A stretch of DNA of 64,000 nucleotides from Streptomyces sp. NBC_00691. Lineage in GTDB: Bacteria; Actinomycetota; Actinomycetes; Streptomycetales; Streptomycetaceae. A program made the position numbers and the translations under genes. This document shows positions 35,152 through 43,602 of this stretch, piece by piece. Every line of letters begins with the position of its first letter. The first letter of the stretch is position 1. Below the pieces are notes generated by a model. It saw only the letters and a program-made list of their open reading frames with translations. It searched no databases and was not told the origin of the DNA. The DNA is taken from contig NZ_CP109007.1 in the NCBI RefSeq assembly GCF_036226665.1, forward strand, positions 124,001 to 188,000, read 5' to 3'.

Positions 35152-37452
35152 ATGGCTCGCGAAGCCGACCGGTCTCAGGACTCAGAACACCGACACCAGC
35201 ACACGACGAAGCGAGCCCCTCTCCCCGCGTCCGGAGCACTTCACACCCAACGCACCGCCGGGAACAGCGCGCTGGTCCAGCTCCTGCGCCAAGCGGGCCA
35301 CCCCTGGGCCCAGGAACAGCACCAGCACTCGGCCGGCTGTGGACACCAGCAGAACGCACAGGCCGAACAGCCCTCGGTACAGCGCTCCGCCGTCCACGAT
35401 GTGCTGCGCAGCTCCGGACGTCCCCTCGACGACGCCACCCGCACCGACATGGAAGCGCGCCTCGGTGCCGACTTCTCCGACGTCCGCGTCCACGACGACT
35501 CCGCCGCCCGGGCCTCCGCCGCGGAGGTCGGCGCCCGCGCCTACACCTCCGGCAGCCACGTCGTCATCGGCGTCGGCGGTACCGACCGGCACACCCTCGC
35601 CCACGAGCTGACCCACGTCATCCAGCAGCGCCAGGGCCCGGTCGCGGGCACGGACAACGGCTCGGGGCTCCGGGTGAGCGACCCCTCGGACCGGTTCGAG
35701 CGGGAGGCCGAGGCCAACGCGACGCGGTCCATGGCGGGTCCGGCGCCGTCGCACGCACCGACCGAACCGGCGCCTCTGCCGGCGCCGGCGGAGGCGCGTC
35801 CGTCCGCGGCAGTGCAGCGCGCGATCGGCCTTGAGGTGGAGGTCGACCGGCCGGTCGTCCGGCACACCGGGGAGGACGTCAAGAGCGGCGACAGCACGGG
35901 CATCGAGATGATGAGGCACTCCGGGCAGGGCATCAAACTGGTCTCGGACAGCCGAGGCACCTACACGAACGCCGAGTTCGTGGCCGAGCCCAGCGCGGTG
36001 CTCCCCGGCGAGGAGCAGCGGTTCCCGCGCACGGTGGCGCAGACCATCGACCATCTGGAGGAAGCCCACCAGCGCCTCTACGCCCCCGGTGTCGACACCC
36101 CGCAGGCCGAGAAGCAGATGAGGAGGCTCTATCCCGAGAACAAGGGATACGAGCTGGCCACCGGCTTCAAGACGGCGAGGGTGGCTCCGGAGAAGCCCCA
36201 TGTCGAGCGGAACGGCCAGGAAGGGAAGGGACAGGGGCTCTTCATCCACCAGACCGTGGGCCTTCCCCTGAACGGCATGACGGACGTCTTCGCGGAGGCC
36301 GTGCAGACCCCGGAGCCGCGGAACAAGACCCGGAGCAAGGTCCGCGCCCTGGTGAAGAGCAAGGCCCACGACCACCTGGCGAGGTCGGTCCAGGTCGGGA
36401 ACGAGCTCGGCGCGCGGTTCCTGCAGTCACCGGCCGCCGCCACCGCTCCCGGTCACGACGCCGCGGTGGGGGCGCAGGAGGTCCGCGGCTTCGGTTCGCT
36501 CTGCTACACCCAGTTCGCCGCGCTGGCGGACAAGCTCCGCGCGGACGATCCGGCGCGACCGGGCGAGACGGCACTAGGACAGGTGAAGAACAAGACCGCG
36601 GTGCTGGCCCGGGTGAGCCTGGGCACGGTCCAGCAGTCGATGCCGGATTCCGCGAAGGTCTTCCTCGTCGGCGACGTGGACGCGATCCGGGCAGGCATGT
36701 GGGAGCACTACTTCGCAGTGGTGCCGAGGACCAGCACGGACGTTCCGCCGATCAGCGAGGCGCACGTCCGGGAGCTCGACCGGTACCTGAACGAAGCCCT
36801 GTCGGGCATCGCCGAGTTCCTCCGGGTCCCGGGCGGGGACCCGGACCGGGAGGTGGGCCCGCAGGAGCGGGAGTTCGGCGGCATGACCGAGCTCACGTCG
36901 CTGGACTCGCCTGGCGGGGTCCCGGTCGTCCCCCTGGAGTTCCGCAGCTTCGGGGTCGGCATGGCGAGCTTCGCCGATATCCGCCAGGACGTCGGCCATC
37001 TGGAGGACTGGTCGAGGAGGGCGCACGGGACCGCGGCGAAGGCCCGCAGCGGAGAACAGCAGCGTGAGTACACTCCGATCCCGATGACGGCTCCGTGGCA
37101 GGTCGCCGCGCCCCAGGCGGCACCCCAGCCGTCGCACGAGCAGCGGTTCGCGGCGTCCTCGGGACGGTGCCGCGAGATCTACCAGCAGCGGGCCGGAGAT
37201 CCGGCCATCGCGGCTCTCGCCCCCTTCCTGCAGGTCGCGGGCGTGCTCGCCGCGAAGGGCGGCAACCCGCAGGGCCCCGCGGAGACCCTCGCCGCGCTGG
37301 AGCACGTCATGACCCATGGAGGGACTCTGGCCGACGTGCAGCAGATCGCGGCCCGCTTCACCGAGTGGGCGACGGCCGTCGGCATGGCGCCGGCGATGAG
37401 CAGGCCGATCGCGAACGCCGTCGCGGCGTACGGGCGGGCCGCGGGGGCCTAG
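35152..37452 (+). CDS. DUF4157-domain protein, putative contractile-injection-system cargo
   Basis: 766 residues from ATG 35152. A polar, Gln/His-rich N-terminus (about 1-75) precedes DUF4157 (about 75-165): HDVLRSSGRPLDDATRTDME, ARLGADFSDVRVHDDSAARA, VGARAYTSGSHVVIG and the zinc-protease-like HTLAHELTHVIQQR (HExxH). This domain marks proteins encoded with extracellular contractile injection systems (eCIS), where it leads toxin cargo. The remaining 600 residues (a YENKGYELATGF-type alpha/beta segment, FLVGDVDAIRAGMWEHYFAV, FRSFGVGMASFADI) match no domain I know and would be the effector part. No signal peptide. No eCIS structural genes lie in the window. The stop codon TAG is part of the CTAG target of the adjacent IS. 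Confidence 0.75.
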   Translation: MAREADRSQDSEHRHQHTTKRAPLPASGALHTQRTAGNSALVQLLRQAGHPWAQEQHQHSAGCGHQQNAQAEQPSVQRSAVHDVLRSSGRPLDDATRTDMEARLGADFSDVRVHDDSAARASAAEVGARAYTSGSHVVIGVGGTDRHTLAHELTHVIQQRQGPVAGTDNGSGLRVSDPSDRFEREAEANATRSMAGPAPSHAPTEPAPLPAPAEARPSAAVQRAIGLEVEVDRPVVRHTGEDVKSGDSTGIEMMRHSGQGIKLVSDSRGTYTNAEFVAEPSAVLPGEEQRFPRTVAQTIDHLEEAHQRLYAPGVDTPQAEKQMRRLYPENKGYELATGFKTARVAPEKPHVERNGQEGKGQGLFIHQTVGLPLNGMTDVFAEAVQTPEPRNKTRSKVRALVKSKAHDHLARSVQVGNELGARFLQSPAAATAPGHDAAVGAQEVRGFGSLCYTQFAALADKLRADDPARPGETALGQVKNKTAVLARVSLGTVQQSMPDSAKVFLVGDVDAIRAGMWEHYFAVVPRTSTDVPPISEAHVRELDRYLNEALSGIAEFLRVPGGDPDREVGPQEREFGGMTELTSLDSPGGVPVVPLEFRSFGVGMASFADIRQDVGHLEDWSRRAHGTAAKARSGEQQREYTPIPMTAPWQVAAPQAAPQPSHEQRFAASSGRCREIYQQRAGDPAIAALAPFLQVAGVLAAKGGNPQGPAETLAALEHVMTHGGTLADVQQIAARFTEWATAVGMAPAMSRPIANAVAAYGRAAGA

Positions 37453-39037
37453 TACTCCAGCAGGACTTTACTGTCTGACCTGCGGGTTTCGCTGGGCGGC
37501 TGGAGTGTAGCGGGACTTCGGTCGTGTGGGGGCGGTCTCAGGGAGACCGCCCCTCGATCGTGCGACAACGCCGCAGGTAATGGCAGCGGCGGGCGACTGC
37601 TTGGCGTCGGCGGCGCCAGTTCGACCAGCTCAGCGCGTGATGTAGTCCTCGGTGTCCGCTCAGGTGCGGGGGCCGGGCACGACAAGCTGCCAGGAGTCGC
37701 CGAACCTCCGCCACTGTGAGTTCGATGGCCTCGGCTGTCCCATCTGTCCCGCCCCTTTTTCCCGGGGCTGGCATGCCGTGGCGGTCAGGAAGGCGTGGGC
37801 GAGCATGGCCAGAGTGATGTGCCGATACCAGCCCACGTAGCGGCGGACTTCGTACTGGTCCAGGCCGCATTCGTTCTTCGCGGCCTGGAAGCACTCCTCG
37901 ATCGCCCAGCGGGTCCCGGCGACCCGCACCAGTTCCTGGACGGTGACCTGAAGGGGTGCGTAGGCGAGGTAGTAGGCGATCTCGTCGGGCTTGCTGACGC
38001 TGCGCCGGGCCAGTGCCCAGCGCATCCGGTGAGGGACCTCGCCCTGATAGTCGAACTCCGCGACGGCCGGCAGCCGCACCGCTGCCCAGTGGTAGACGCG
38101 GGGTCCCTTCGCGCCGTCGCCGCACGAGGTCTTCTCCCACGCTTCGTCCGGAGCCTGCGCGAACAGAACCTCGATCCGTGAACAGCCCACACTAAACTGG
38201 GACTTGGGGACGGCCAGCACGTAGCCGACACCCGACTGTTCCAGCAGCCGGCGGAATCGGTTGTCCTGACCGTAGGCGGAATCCGCGGTGACCCAGGCGA
38301 TGGGCAGCGGCGAGGCGAGGGCCCGCAGCACCAGGTGCCGGGCCAGTTCACCCTTGGTGGCGAACTCCCGCTCGTCGGGGACCCTTGCGATGCGGCAGCG
38401 TTCCCGGTCCTCGGTCCAGGACTTCGGGAGGTAGAGCTCGCGGTCGACCAGGGCCCTGCCGCGGGTGGTGGCGTAGGCGGCGAAGACGCCGATCTGGCAG
38501 TTCTCGGTCCGGCCGGCGGTGCCGGAGTACTGGCGCTGGACCCCGGCGGAGGTGGTGCCCTTCTTGATGAACCCGGTGTCGTCAATGATCAGGACGCCGT
38601 CGGCCTCGCCGAGCTTGTCGGCAACGTATTCCTGCAGGTCGTCGCGGATGTCGTCGGGCTCCCACTTCGATCCGGCGAGGAGGTGCTGCAGGCCGTCGGG
38701 CGTGCGGTGGCCGGCCTGTTCCGCCAGCTGCCAGCTGTTCTTGCGGGCCACCGGGGCGAGCAGCCCGCGCACATAGTCACGCATCCGGCGGCGGAGCTCG
38801 ACTCGGCCGAAGCGGTGCCCGATGGTCAGGAAGAGATCGTCCAGTTCGACGTCCCACTGCGCGGCGGCATACTCGGTGATCACCCTCGGAGGCTGCCCCG
38901 CTGCTGTCACTATCTGCGGCGTTGTCGCACGATCGAGGGGCGGTCTCCCTGAGACCGCCCCCACACGACCGAAGTCCCGCTACACTCCAGCCGCCCAGCG
39001 AAACCCGCAGGTCAGACAGCAAAGTCCTGCTGGAGTA
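37453..39037. mobile_element. IS701-type insertion sequence, 1,585 bp, CTAG target duplication
   Basis: Bounded by direct CTAG copies (37449-37452 and 39038-39041). The terminal inverted repeats are 124 bp (37453-37576 and 38914-39037), with a single mismatch near the tip (TTTACTG against TTTGCTG). Each repeat contains an 11-bp hairpin with a 3-nt loop (37529-37553 on the left), which would stop transcription entering or leaving. The transposase gene fills the inside and runs into both repeats. IS701-family elements are known for 4-bp CTAG-type targets. Repeats of this length are far longer than the usual 15-40 bp. Confidence 0.9.
37660..38964 (-). CDS. IS701-family DDE transposase
   Basis: 434 residues in the main frame, from GTG 38964 inside the right inverted repeat. 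DDE residues: GVLIIDDTGFIKKGTTSAGV (first Asp), AWVTADSAYGQD (second Asp) and RWAIEECFQAAKNECGLDQY (Glu), with the WYRHITLAMLAHAFL helix after it. The main frame ends in an atypical tail (SQWRRFGDSWQLVVPGPRT). The expected family C-terminus (IELTVAEVRRLLA, then HALSWSNWRRRRQAVARRCH) is present in the -1 frame, ending at TGA 37540-37538. The frames meet at GGGAAAAAGGGGCGGG (about 37752-37767). Either a -1 ribosomal frameshift makes the full enzyme or an indel has inactivated this copy. Confidence 0.88.
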   Translation of the reverse strand: MGAVSGRPPLDRATTPQIVTAAGQPPRVITEYAAAQWDVELDDLFLTIGHRFGRVELRRRMRDYVRGLLAPVARKNSWQLAEQAGHRTPDGLQHLLAGSKWEPDDIRDDLQEYVADKLGEADGVLIIDDTGFIKKGTTSAGVQRQYSGTAGRTENCQIGVFAAYATTRGRALVDRELYLPKSWTEDRERCRIARVPDEREFATKGELARHLVLRALASPLPIAWVTADSAYGQDNRFRRLLEQSGVGYVLAVPKSQFSVGCSRIEVLFAQAPDEAWEKTSCGDGAKGPRVYHWAAVRLPAVAEFDYQGEVPHRMRWALARRSVSKPDEIAYYLAYAPLQVTVQELVRVAGTRWAIEECFQAAKNECGLDQYEVRRYVGWYRHITLAMLAHAFLTATACQPREKGAGQMGQPRPSNSQWRRFGDSWQLVVPGPRT

Positions 39038-39041
39038 CTAG

Positions 39042-39310
39042 TACTCCAGCCGGACTTCGGTGTATGTCCTGTTCAACGGCTTGAGCGTGGGATTCCAGCT
39101 GGATGGTGCCGGGTGAGGAGCGGACTCCCCCGGCCTGTCCGGCGAACGGATGACCACGCCGTGTGGAATGACAGCGGCGGGACCGGGCCTGGCGTCGGCG
39201 GCGCCAGCTCGACCAGTGCATCCCGTGGTTGCTCTGGGCGACGGTCGCGGCCATCTCGTTCCGGTCTGCCAGGGTCAGATCGAGGGCTGCCGGGACCATC
39301 GTGGTTCCCT
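39042..39310 (-). mobile_element. Older related IS701-type remnant (3' end)
   Basis: Directly after the CTAG, TACTCCAGCCGGACTTCGGT (39042-39061) resembles the tip of the intact element's inverted repeat. Further in, the minus strand encodes ALDLTLADRNEMAAT and HGMHWSSWRRRRQARSRRCH, a diverged version of the intact transposase's -1 frame C-terminus. The rest of the element is gone. The younger IS therefore used the same CTAG that bounded the older one. Confidence 0.65.
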
Positions 39311-39471
39311 CGGAGCTGCCGCTGCCACGGGTCGCGTGGAAGAAGTACCGGAAGGCGTCTGGATGCGGTGCTCCACTGCTGCGGTGGGCACTGCTCCGAC
39401 ACGGCCATGAGATCTGCGGACGGATGCGCAGCCAGTCGGCGAGGGCGTCTTCGAGTGGTCGGGGGCGAACG

Positions 39472-40146
39472 TCATCCGGTCTCGCCCATGGCCCCGGCGA
39501 ATTTCGAACTCACCGCGTCGACCACCGTGGCGTCCGGCGAGATCCAACTGCCGAATCGGCCGCCGATCGCACCCTCCGCAATCTCGCCGGCTCGCTCATC
39601 ATCGACGCCGTTATAGGCGAGGAACCAGCCGAGCACCTGCTCACAGTGGCCGTACCAGCCGCTCTCGGCCTGCGTCCGGTCGGCCACCACGGTGACCAGC
39701 CGTGTGCAGGCCCGCTCCCAGTGCCAGGGATCCGCCGTGACCCCCGTCGAGTGCGACGGCGGCGCCAGCGTGGCAAAGCGCTCCGCAAGATCCTCCAACC
39801 AGTCACGCCACTCGAGCAGACCGGCGACGACCGATGGAGCGGTCTCTTCCGCCGTGGTCACGGAATGGGAGGTGCAGCACCACGCCTCGACGATCCCACC
39901 ATCGGTGTCGCCCTCCCCTATCGACCAGTTCCACCCGCAGGCCCATCGGCCGTATCGGTCCACCAGGAACTCGGTGACGGCGACCAGTGAGCGCCCCCGG
40001 TGCTGTTCGGCAACCTCGGTGCTGGGCAGCAGGGGAGCGACAAGACCGGTCAATGTCTTCGCGGCATCCTCGTCCAGCTCGAACGGGTGCCGCGACGGAT
40101 CTACTTCCGCCCAGGTCAGGGTGTGCGCCCACAGTTCAGTCACCAT
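39472..40146 (-). CDS. Hypothetical protein, Trp-rich
   Basis: 224 residues from ATG 40146. Acidic and rich in Trp: ELWAHTLTWAEVD, RYGRWACGWNWSIGEGDTDG, GGIVEAWCCTSHSVTTAEE, LLEWRDWLEDLAERFA and ADPWHWERACTRLVTVVADR. No signal peptide or membrane helix. The size and composition resemble actinobacterial immunity-like or regulatory proteins of unknown function, but no specific family is recognised. Codon bias is good and the frame is intact, with GTGA context near the start. Neighbours: IS scar on the left, tRNA-like structure on the right. Confidence 0.65.
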   Translation of the reverse strand: MVTELWAHTLTWAEVDPSRHPFELDEDAAKTLTGLVAPLLPSTEVAEQHRGRSLVAVTEFLVDRYGRWACGWNWSIGEGDTDGGIVEAWCCTSHSVTTAEETAPSVVAGLLEWRDWLEDLAERFATLAPPSHSTGVTADPWHWERACTRLVTVVADRTQAESGWYGHCEQVLGWFLAYNGVDDERAGEIAEGAIGGRFGSWISPDATVVDAVSSKFAGAMGETG

Positions 40147-40287
40147 CTCACTCTGCCGTGTGCATCGCTACGACTCCAGTCGGTATCGAGCGGACTCCGG
40201 CAAGACGGGGAGGATCCTTGCTCAGCCTTCTGCACATCAGCTCAGCAGGGGGTGGCGCGTCGTCCTTTTCCCGACCCGACACGGTTG

Positions 40288-40407
40288 CGACGCCGACGGG
40301 ATTCGAACCCGCGAGACAGACAGGGGCAAGGCCGCCCCGTCTCCGTCACTCGCCGCGGAGGGGCCCTCCCCCACGGCGATCGCATTGGACCGCTCTGCCA
40401 CGGCACG
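40288..40407 (-). other. tRNA-like structure with abnormal anticodon arm
   Basis: On the minus strand a T-arm GCGGGTTCGAATCCCGT, a class-II-like D-arm (GCA-GAGCGGTCCAA-TGC) and six or seven acceptor pairs (CGTGCCG with CGGCGT) appear in correct order, about 120 nt in all. The anticodon arm is replaced by an 11-bp stem (CGCCGTGGGGG with CCTCCGCGGCG) and a 6-nt loop, so no normal anticodon is offered. A long variable arm (GACGGAGACGGGGC with GCCCCTGTCTGTC) follows. It does not encode CCA. It is a tRNA pseudogene or a tRNA-mimic RNA. Confidence 0.5.
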
Positions 40408-40590
40408 CAACCTGCGGGACCACGCGCGGTCCCACTCCCACCCAGGATAGAGATGTCGTTCGTCCCGGACGAGTCCATATCTGGGATCCGACCGGCGCCC
40501 CGTGCGGCCCGGGATCGGCACGGTGTCCCCGGACCTCGGGTGGCCCCGTACCGCCGGAACGACCCGCCGCGGACACGGGGGCGGTTCCCC

Positions 40591-41883
40591 CTACCCGAGT
40601 GTCGGTTCGTCCGCGGGCGGGCCGACCCTGGACGCCTGATCGGTCGTACGTGGCAGCCGGGGGTGAGCGACGTCGTGCCGGGCGCTCCAGGCGTCGATGT
40701 TCCAGTCGAGCCTGAGCACGGCGACGTCGTCCGTGTGCCGGGCCGCGTTGAGGGTGCGGGCCTCCTTGATCAGGTGGTCGAGATGAGTCGCCGGGTCGTT
40801 GGGAGGCAGCTCGTGGATGAGTTGCAGGAGGCCCTCCACACCGAGCCGGTCACGGCCGGAGCCGTGGTGCCCTTCGGTGAGGCCGTCGGTGTAGATCGTC
40901 AGCGCTCCGGCACGCGGGAGCGGGACGACCGTGGCGGTCCAGGCCCCGAGCTCGGGGACGAGGCCCAGGGCCGTGCCGTGTGTCGCCGGTATCTCCCGGG
41001 TTCCTTCGGCCGTGGTGAGGAGCGGGCGGTGGTGGCCGGCGAGGTGGAGGGTGGCGGTCGCCGCCTCCTGGTCGAGGGTGATGATCGTGCAGGTGGCGAA
41101 GAGCATGTCGGTGCCGCACTCGGCGACCAGCACGCGCTCCATCAGCCGCAGGAGTTCCGGGCCCTGGTGCCCTCCCAGGACGAGGGAGCGCCAGGCGATG
41201 CGCAGGCACACGCCGACGGCCGCGGCGTCCGGGCCGTGTCCGCTCACGTCACCGACGACGGCGTGCAGCAGGCCGTCGTCTCCCTCGACGACGTCGAGGA
41301 AGTCCCCGCCCAGCAGGGCACCCTCCGCGCCGGGCAGATAGCGGCTCGTGACGGTGACGGCGGAGGTGTCGAGGATGGGTGGGGGCAGCAGTCGCCGTTC
41401 CAGGCGGGCGTTCTCCTCGGCACGCAGCCGGGCCTTCTGGGCCTGGGCGGCGGCGCGCTCGGTCTCGCTGCGGTAGACGGCGTAGCGCAGGGTCCGGTGG
41501 AGCAGCTCGGCCTCGACCCGGCCCTTGACGAGGTAGTCCTGGGCTCCGGCCGTCATGGCCTCGGCGCCGGCCTGTTTCTCGGACAGGCCTGTGAGGACGA
41601 TCACGGCGGTGTGCGGGGCGATGGAACGGACGGCGGCGACTGCCTCGGTCCCCGAGATGTCGGGCAGGTGCAGGTCGAGGAGGATGCAGTCGATCGACCG
41701 GGCGGCGAGTTCGGTACGCGCGTCGGCGAGGGTCGTCCGCGTGGTCAGCTCGAACCGGAGCCCGGTGTCGTGGAGGAGCTCCTCGACGAGCAGGGCATCG
41801 GCCGCGTCGTCCTCGATGAGAAGGATGCGGTACGTGGGATCGGCGTCGGCCTGCCCCTGGGCGGCCATGTGGGAGAGGGTCAC
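40591..41883 (-). CDS. Response regulator-PP2C (RsbU-type) phosphatase
   Basis: 430 residues from GTG 41883, which overlaps the upstream kinase stop by 4 nt. The receiver domain (about 18-135) has LLIEDD, the phospho-Asp in CILLDLHLPDISG, LTGLSE and VKGR (Lys). A coiled-coil linker (ETERAAAQAQKARLRAEENA) leads to the SpoIIE/PP2C domain (about 180-395): GGDFLDVV, HAVVGDVSGHGPDAAAVGV, LTIYTDGLTEG and TDDVAVLRL, the metal-binding Asp set. The phosphatase should act on an anti-sigma antagonist. Phosphorylation by the coupled kinase would control it. Confidence 0.9.
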   Translation of the reverse strand: MTLSHMAAQGQADADPTYRILLIEDDAADALLVEELLHDTGLRFELTTRTTLADARTELAARSIDCILLDLHLPDISGTEAVAAVRSIAPHTAVIVLTGLSEKQAGAEAMTAGAQDYLVKGRVEAELLHRTLRYAVYRSETERAAAQAQKARLRAEENARLERRLLPPPILDTSAVTVTSRYLPGAEGALLGGDFLDVVEGDDGLLHAVVGDVSGHGPDAAAVGVCLRIAWRSLVLGGHQGPELLRLMERVLVAECGTDMLFATCTIITLDQEAATATLHLAGHHRPLLTTAEGTREIPATHGTALGLVPELGAWTATVVPLPRAGALTIYTDGLTEGHHGSGRDRLGVEGLLQLIHELPPNDPATHLDHLIKEARTLNAARHTDDVAVLRLDWNIDAWSARHDVAHPRLPRTTDQASRVGPPADEPTLG

Positions 41884-43484
41884 GACTCCTGCTCCTCGTC
41901 TGCGCGCGTCGCTGCCGGCATGGCGGAGAGCCCTTCCGGCGCCGGCGGGGCGCTCGCCAGGGTGAACGTGATGCGGGCTCCGTCATGGTGATCGGGGTCC
42001 ACCGCGATCGTGCCGCCATGGAACTCGACGATCTTCTTGCACAACGCGAGTCCGATGCCGCTGCCCTTGTAGGCGTCCTTGGTGTGGAGCCGCTGGAAGA
42101 TCACGAAGACCTTCTCGGCGTACTCAGGGGCGATGCCGATGCCGTTGTCGGTGACGGCGAACCTCCACAGCTCTCCGTCCCGCTCGGCGGAGACGTGGAT
42201 GCGCGGTGCCGTTTCGGGGCGGTGGAACTTGATGGCGTTGCCGAGCAGGTTCTGCCAGAGCATGCCCAGTTGGGTGCTGTCGGCTGTCAGTGACGGCAGC
42301 GGGTCGTGGGTGATGGACGCGCCGGTCTCCTCGATGCTCACACTCAGCGAGGACAGCGTCCGCTCGTGGACGACGTCGAGGTCGACGCTCTCCAGCTCAC
42401 GATGGACGCGTCCCACCCGGGAGAAGTCCAGGAGGTCGTTGATGAGGACCTGCATGCGGTTGGCGCCGTCGACCGCGTAGTCGATGTACTGGTCGGCCCG
42501 GTCGTCGAGCTGGCCGCCGTAACGCCGCTGCAGGAGCTGAGTGAAGCTGGACACCTTCCGCAGCGGCTCCTGCAGGTCGTGCGAAGCGACGTAGGCGAAC
42601 TGCTCCAGCTCGGCGTTGGAGCGGTGCAGGTCGGCCGACTGCGCGTCGAGACGCCGTCGTGCCTCTTCGGTGTACGCCAGCTCCCGTACGAGCTGGCGGC
42701 GCATGAAGTCGATCTCCGAGCTCAGCCGGCGCAGGTCCGCCGGACCGGTGGGTGTGATGGGGTGCTCGAAGTCGCCGCCGGCGATGATCCGGGCGTCCCT
42801 GCCGAGCTGCTCCAGGGGTGACGTGATGCCCCGGCGCAGGGCCTCGAAGACCAGGACCGCGAGGGCGGCGATGACGGCCGCGATCGCGGTGAACACCCAG
42901 TTCCTCAACGCCATCGTGTCAGCCAGGTCCGCGGCGGCCCGCGTCCGGTCCGTCCGCAGCCTCTCCTGCTGGCCGGCGAGGGCGCCGCGGAGCGCGTCGA
43001 ACGTCTCCTTGCCCTCCGCGGCCCGGCTGGCGGCCAGCGGAGCGGGCGAGCCGACCGGGGCGGCGGCGATGGGGCGGGCGATCCGCTCCTGCCACCTCTC
43101 CACCGCCTCCTGCACGGCCTGGAGATCCCTCAGACCGCCCGGATCGCCGCGGAGCAGCTCCTGGAGTCGCGCGGTGTGCGTGGCCTGGTCGGCCAGCCCC
43201 TGACGGTAGGGGTCGAGGGTCTCGGAGGCTCCCGTGAGTCCGTAGCCGCGGATGCCTGTCTCCTGGTTGAGCACCGCCGACTCCAGTCGGAAGGCGGTGC
43301 TGAGGGCCGGCGATTTGACGTTCACCAGGTCGTCGCTGAGCGAGGCGGTCCGTCCCAGCACCCAGGCCCCTGCGAGCCCGAGGATCGTCAGGACCGTCAG
43401 CGAAGCGGACACACCCACCCGCAGCCAGCGGCGCGTGGTCCAGGTGGTGAACCTGCCCGCGCGCGGTCCGGCGCTACCGCTCAT
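41880..43484 (-). CDS. CHASE3 sensor histidine kinase
   Basis: 534 residues from ATG 43484 (GGAGGAG 8 nt upstream); longer frames are rejected. Helix 1 (VGVSASLTVLTILGLAGAWV), then a periplasmic CHASE3-like four-helix segment (about 45-195; RLESAVLNQETGIRGYGLTG is its typical NQE-TG-RGY-L motif). Helix 2 (FTAIAAVIAALAVLVFEA), HAMP, coiled coil, HisKA (FAYVASHDLQEPLRKVSSFT; His in SHDLQEPL) and HATPase_c (NLLGNAIKF, VTDNGIGIAPEYAEKVFVIF, GSGIGLALCKKIVE). The SHDLQEPL box is of the phytochrome/bacteriophytochrome-like HWE-adjacent group that often signals to Rcp1-type receivers, one of which is encoded divergently here. Confidence 0.9.
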   Translation of the reverse strand: MSGSAGPRAGRFTTWTTRRWLRVGVSASLTVLTILGLAGAWVLGRTASLSDDLVNVKSPALSTAFRLESAVLNQETGIRGYGLTGASETLDPYRQGLADQATHTARLQELLRGDPGGLRDLQAVQEAVERWQERIARPIAAAPVGSPAPLAASRAAEGKETFDALRGALAGQQERLRTDRTRAAADLADTMALRNWVFTAIAAVIAALAVLVFEALRRGITSPLEQLGRDARIIAGGDFEHPITPTGPADLRRLSSEIDFMRRQLVRELAYTEEARRRLDAQSADLHRSNAELEQFAYVASHDLQEPLRKVSSFTQLLQRRYGGQLDDRADQYIDYAVDGANRMQVLINDLLDFSRVGRVHRELESVDLDVVHERTLSSLSVSIEETGASITHDPLPSLTADSTQLGMLWQNLLGNAIKFHRPETAPRIHVSAERDGELWRFAVTDNGIGIAPEYAEKVFVIFQRLHTKDAYKGSGIGLALCKKIVEFHGGTIAVDPDHHDGARITFTLASAPPAPEGLSAMPAATRADEEQES

Positions 43485-43553
43485 TCCGAGAACTCCTCCG
43501 ATGATGGCCGCCTCCAGCTGAGATGGACGACAGCGCACACTGTAGAACGCGGC

Positions 43554-43602
43554 CGACAACGATTGTTGTCGCAGGGTCGGATCTGCGCCTACAGTTCCGC
43601 AT
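43554..43602 (+). promoter_or_regulatory. Divergent promoter with CGACAAC dyad
   Basis: CGACAAC (43554-43560) and GTTGTCG (43565-43571) form a 7-bp dyad with a GATT spacer. The right half overlaps a -35-like TTGTCG (43566-43571). TACAGT (43590-43595) follows at 18 bp and predicts a start site at or next to ATG 43603, that is, a leaderless mRNA. Confidence 0.5.

Noticed and set aside
35152..37452. Complete contractile injection system
   Set aside because: Only the DUF4157 protein is present; no tube, sheath, baseplate or AAA gene occurs in the window.
40288..40407. Functional tRNA gene
   Set aside because: The T-arm and D-arm look right, but no 7-nt anticodon loop can be formed. Kept as a tRNA-like structure only.
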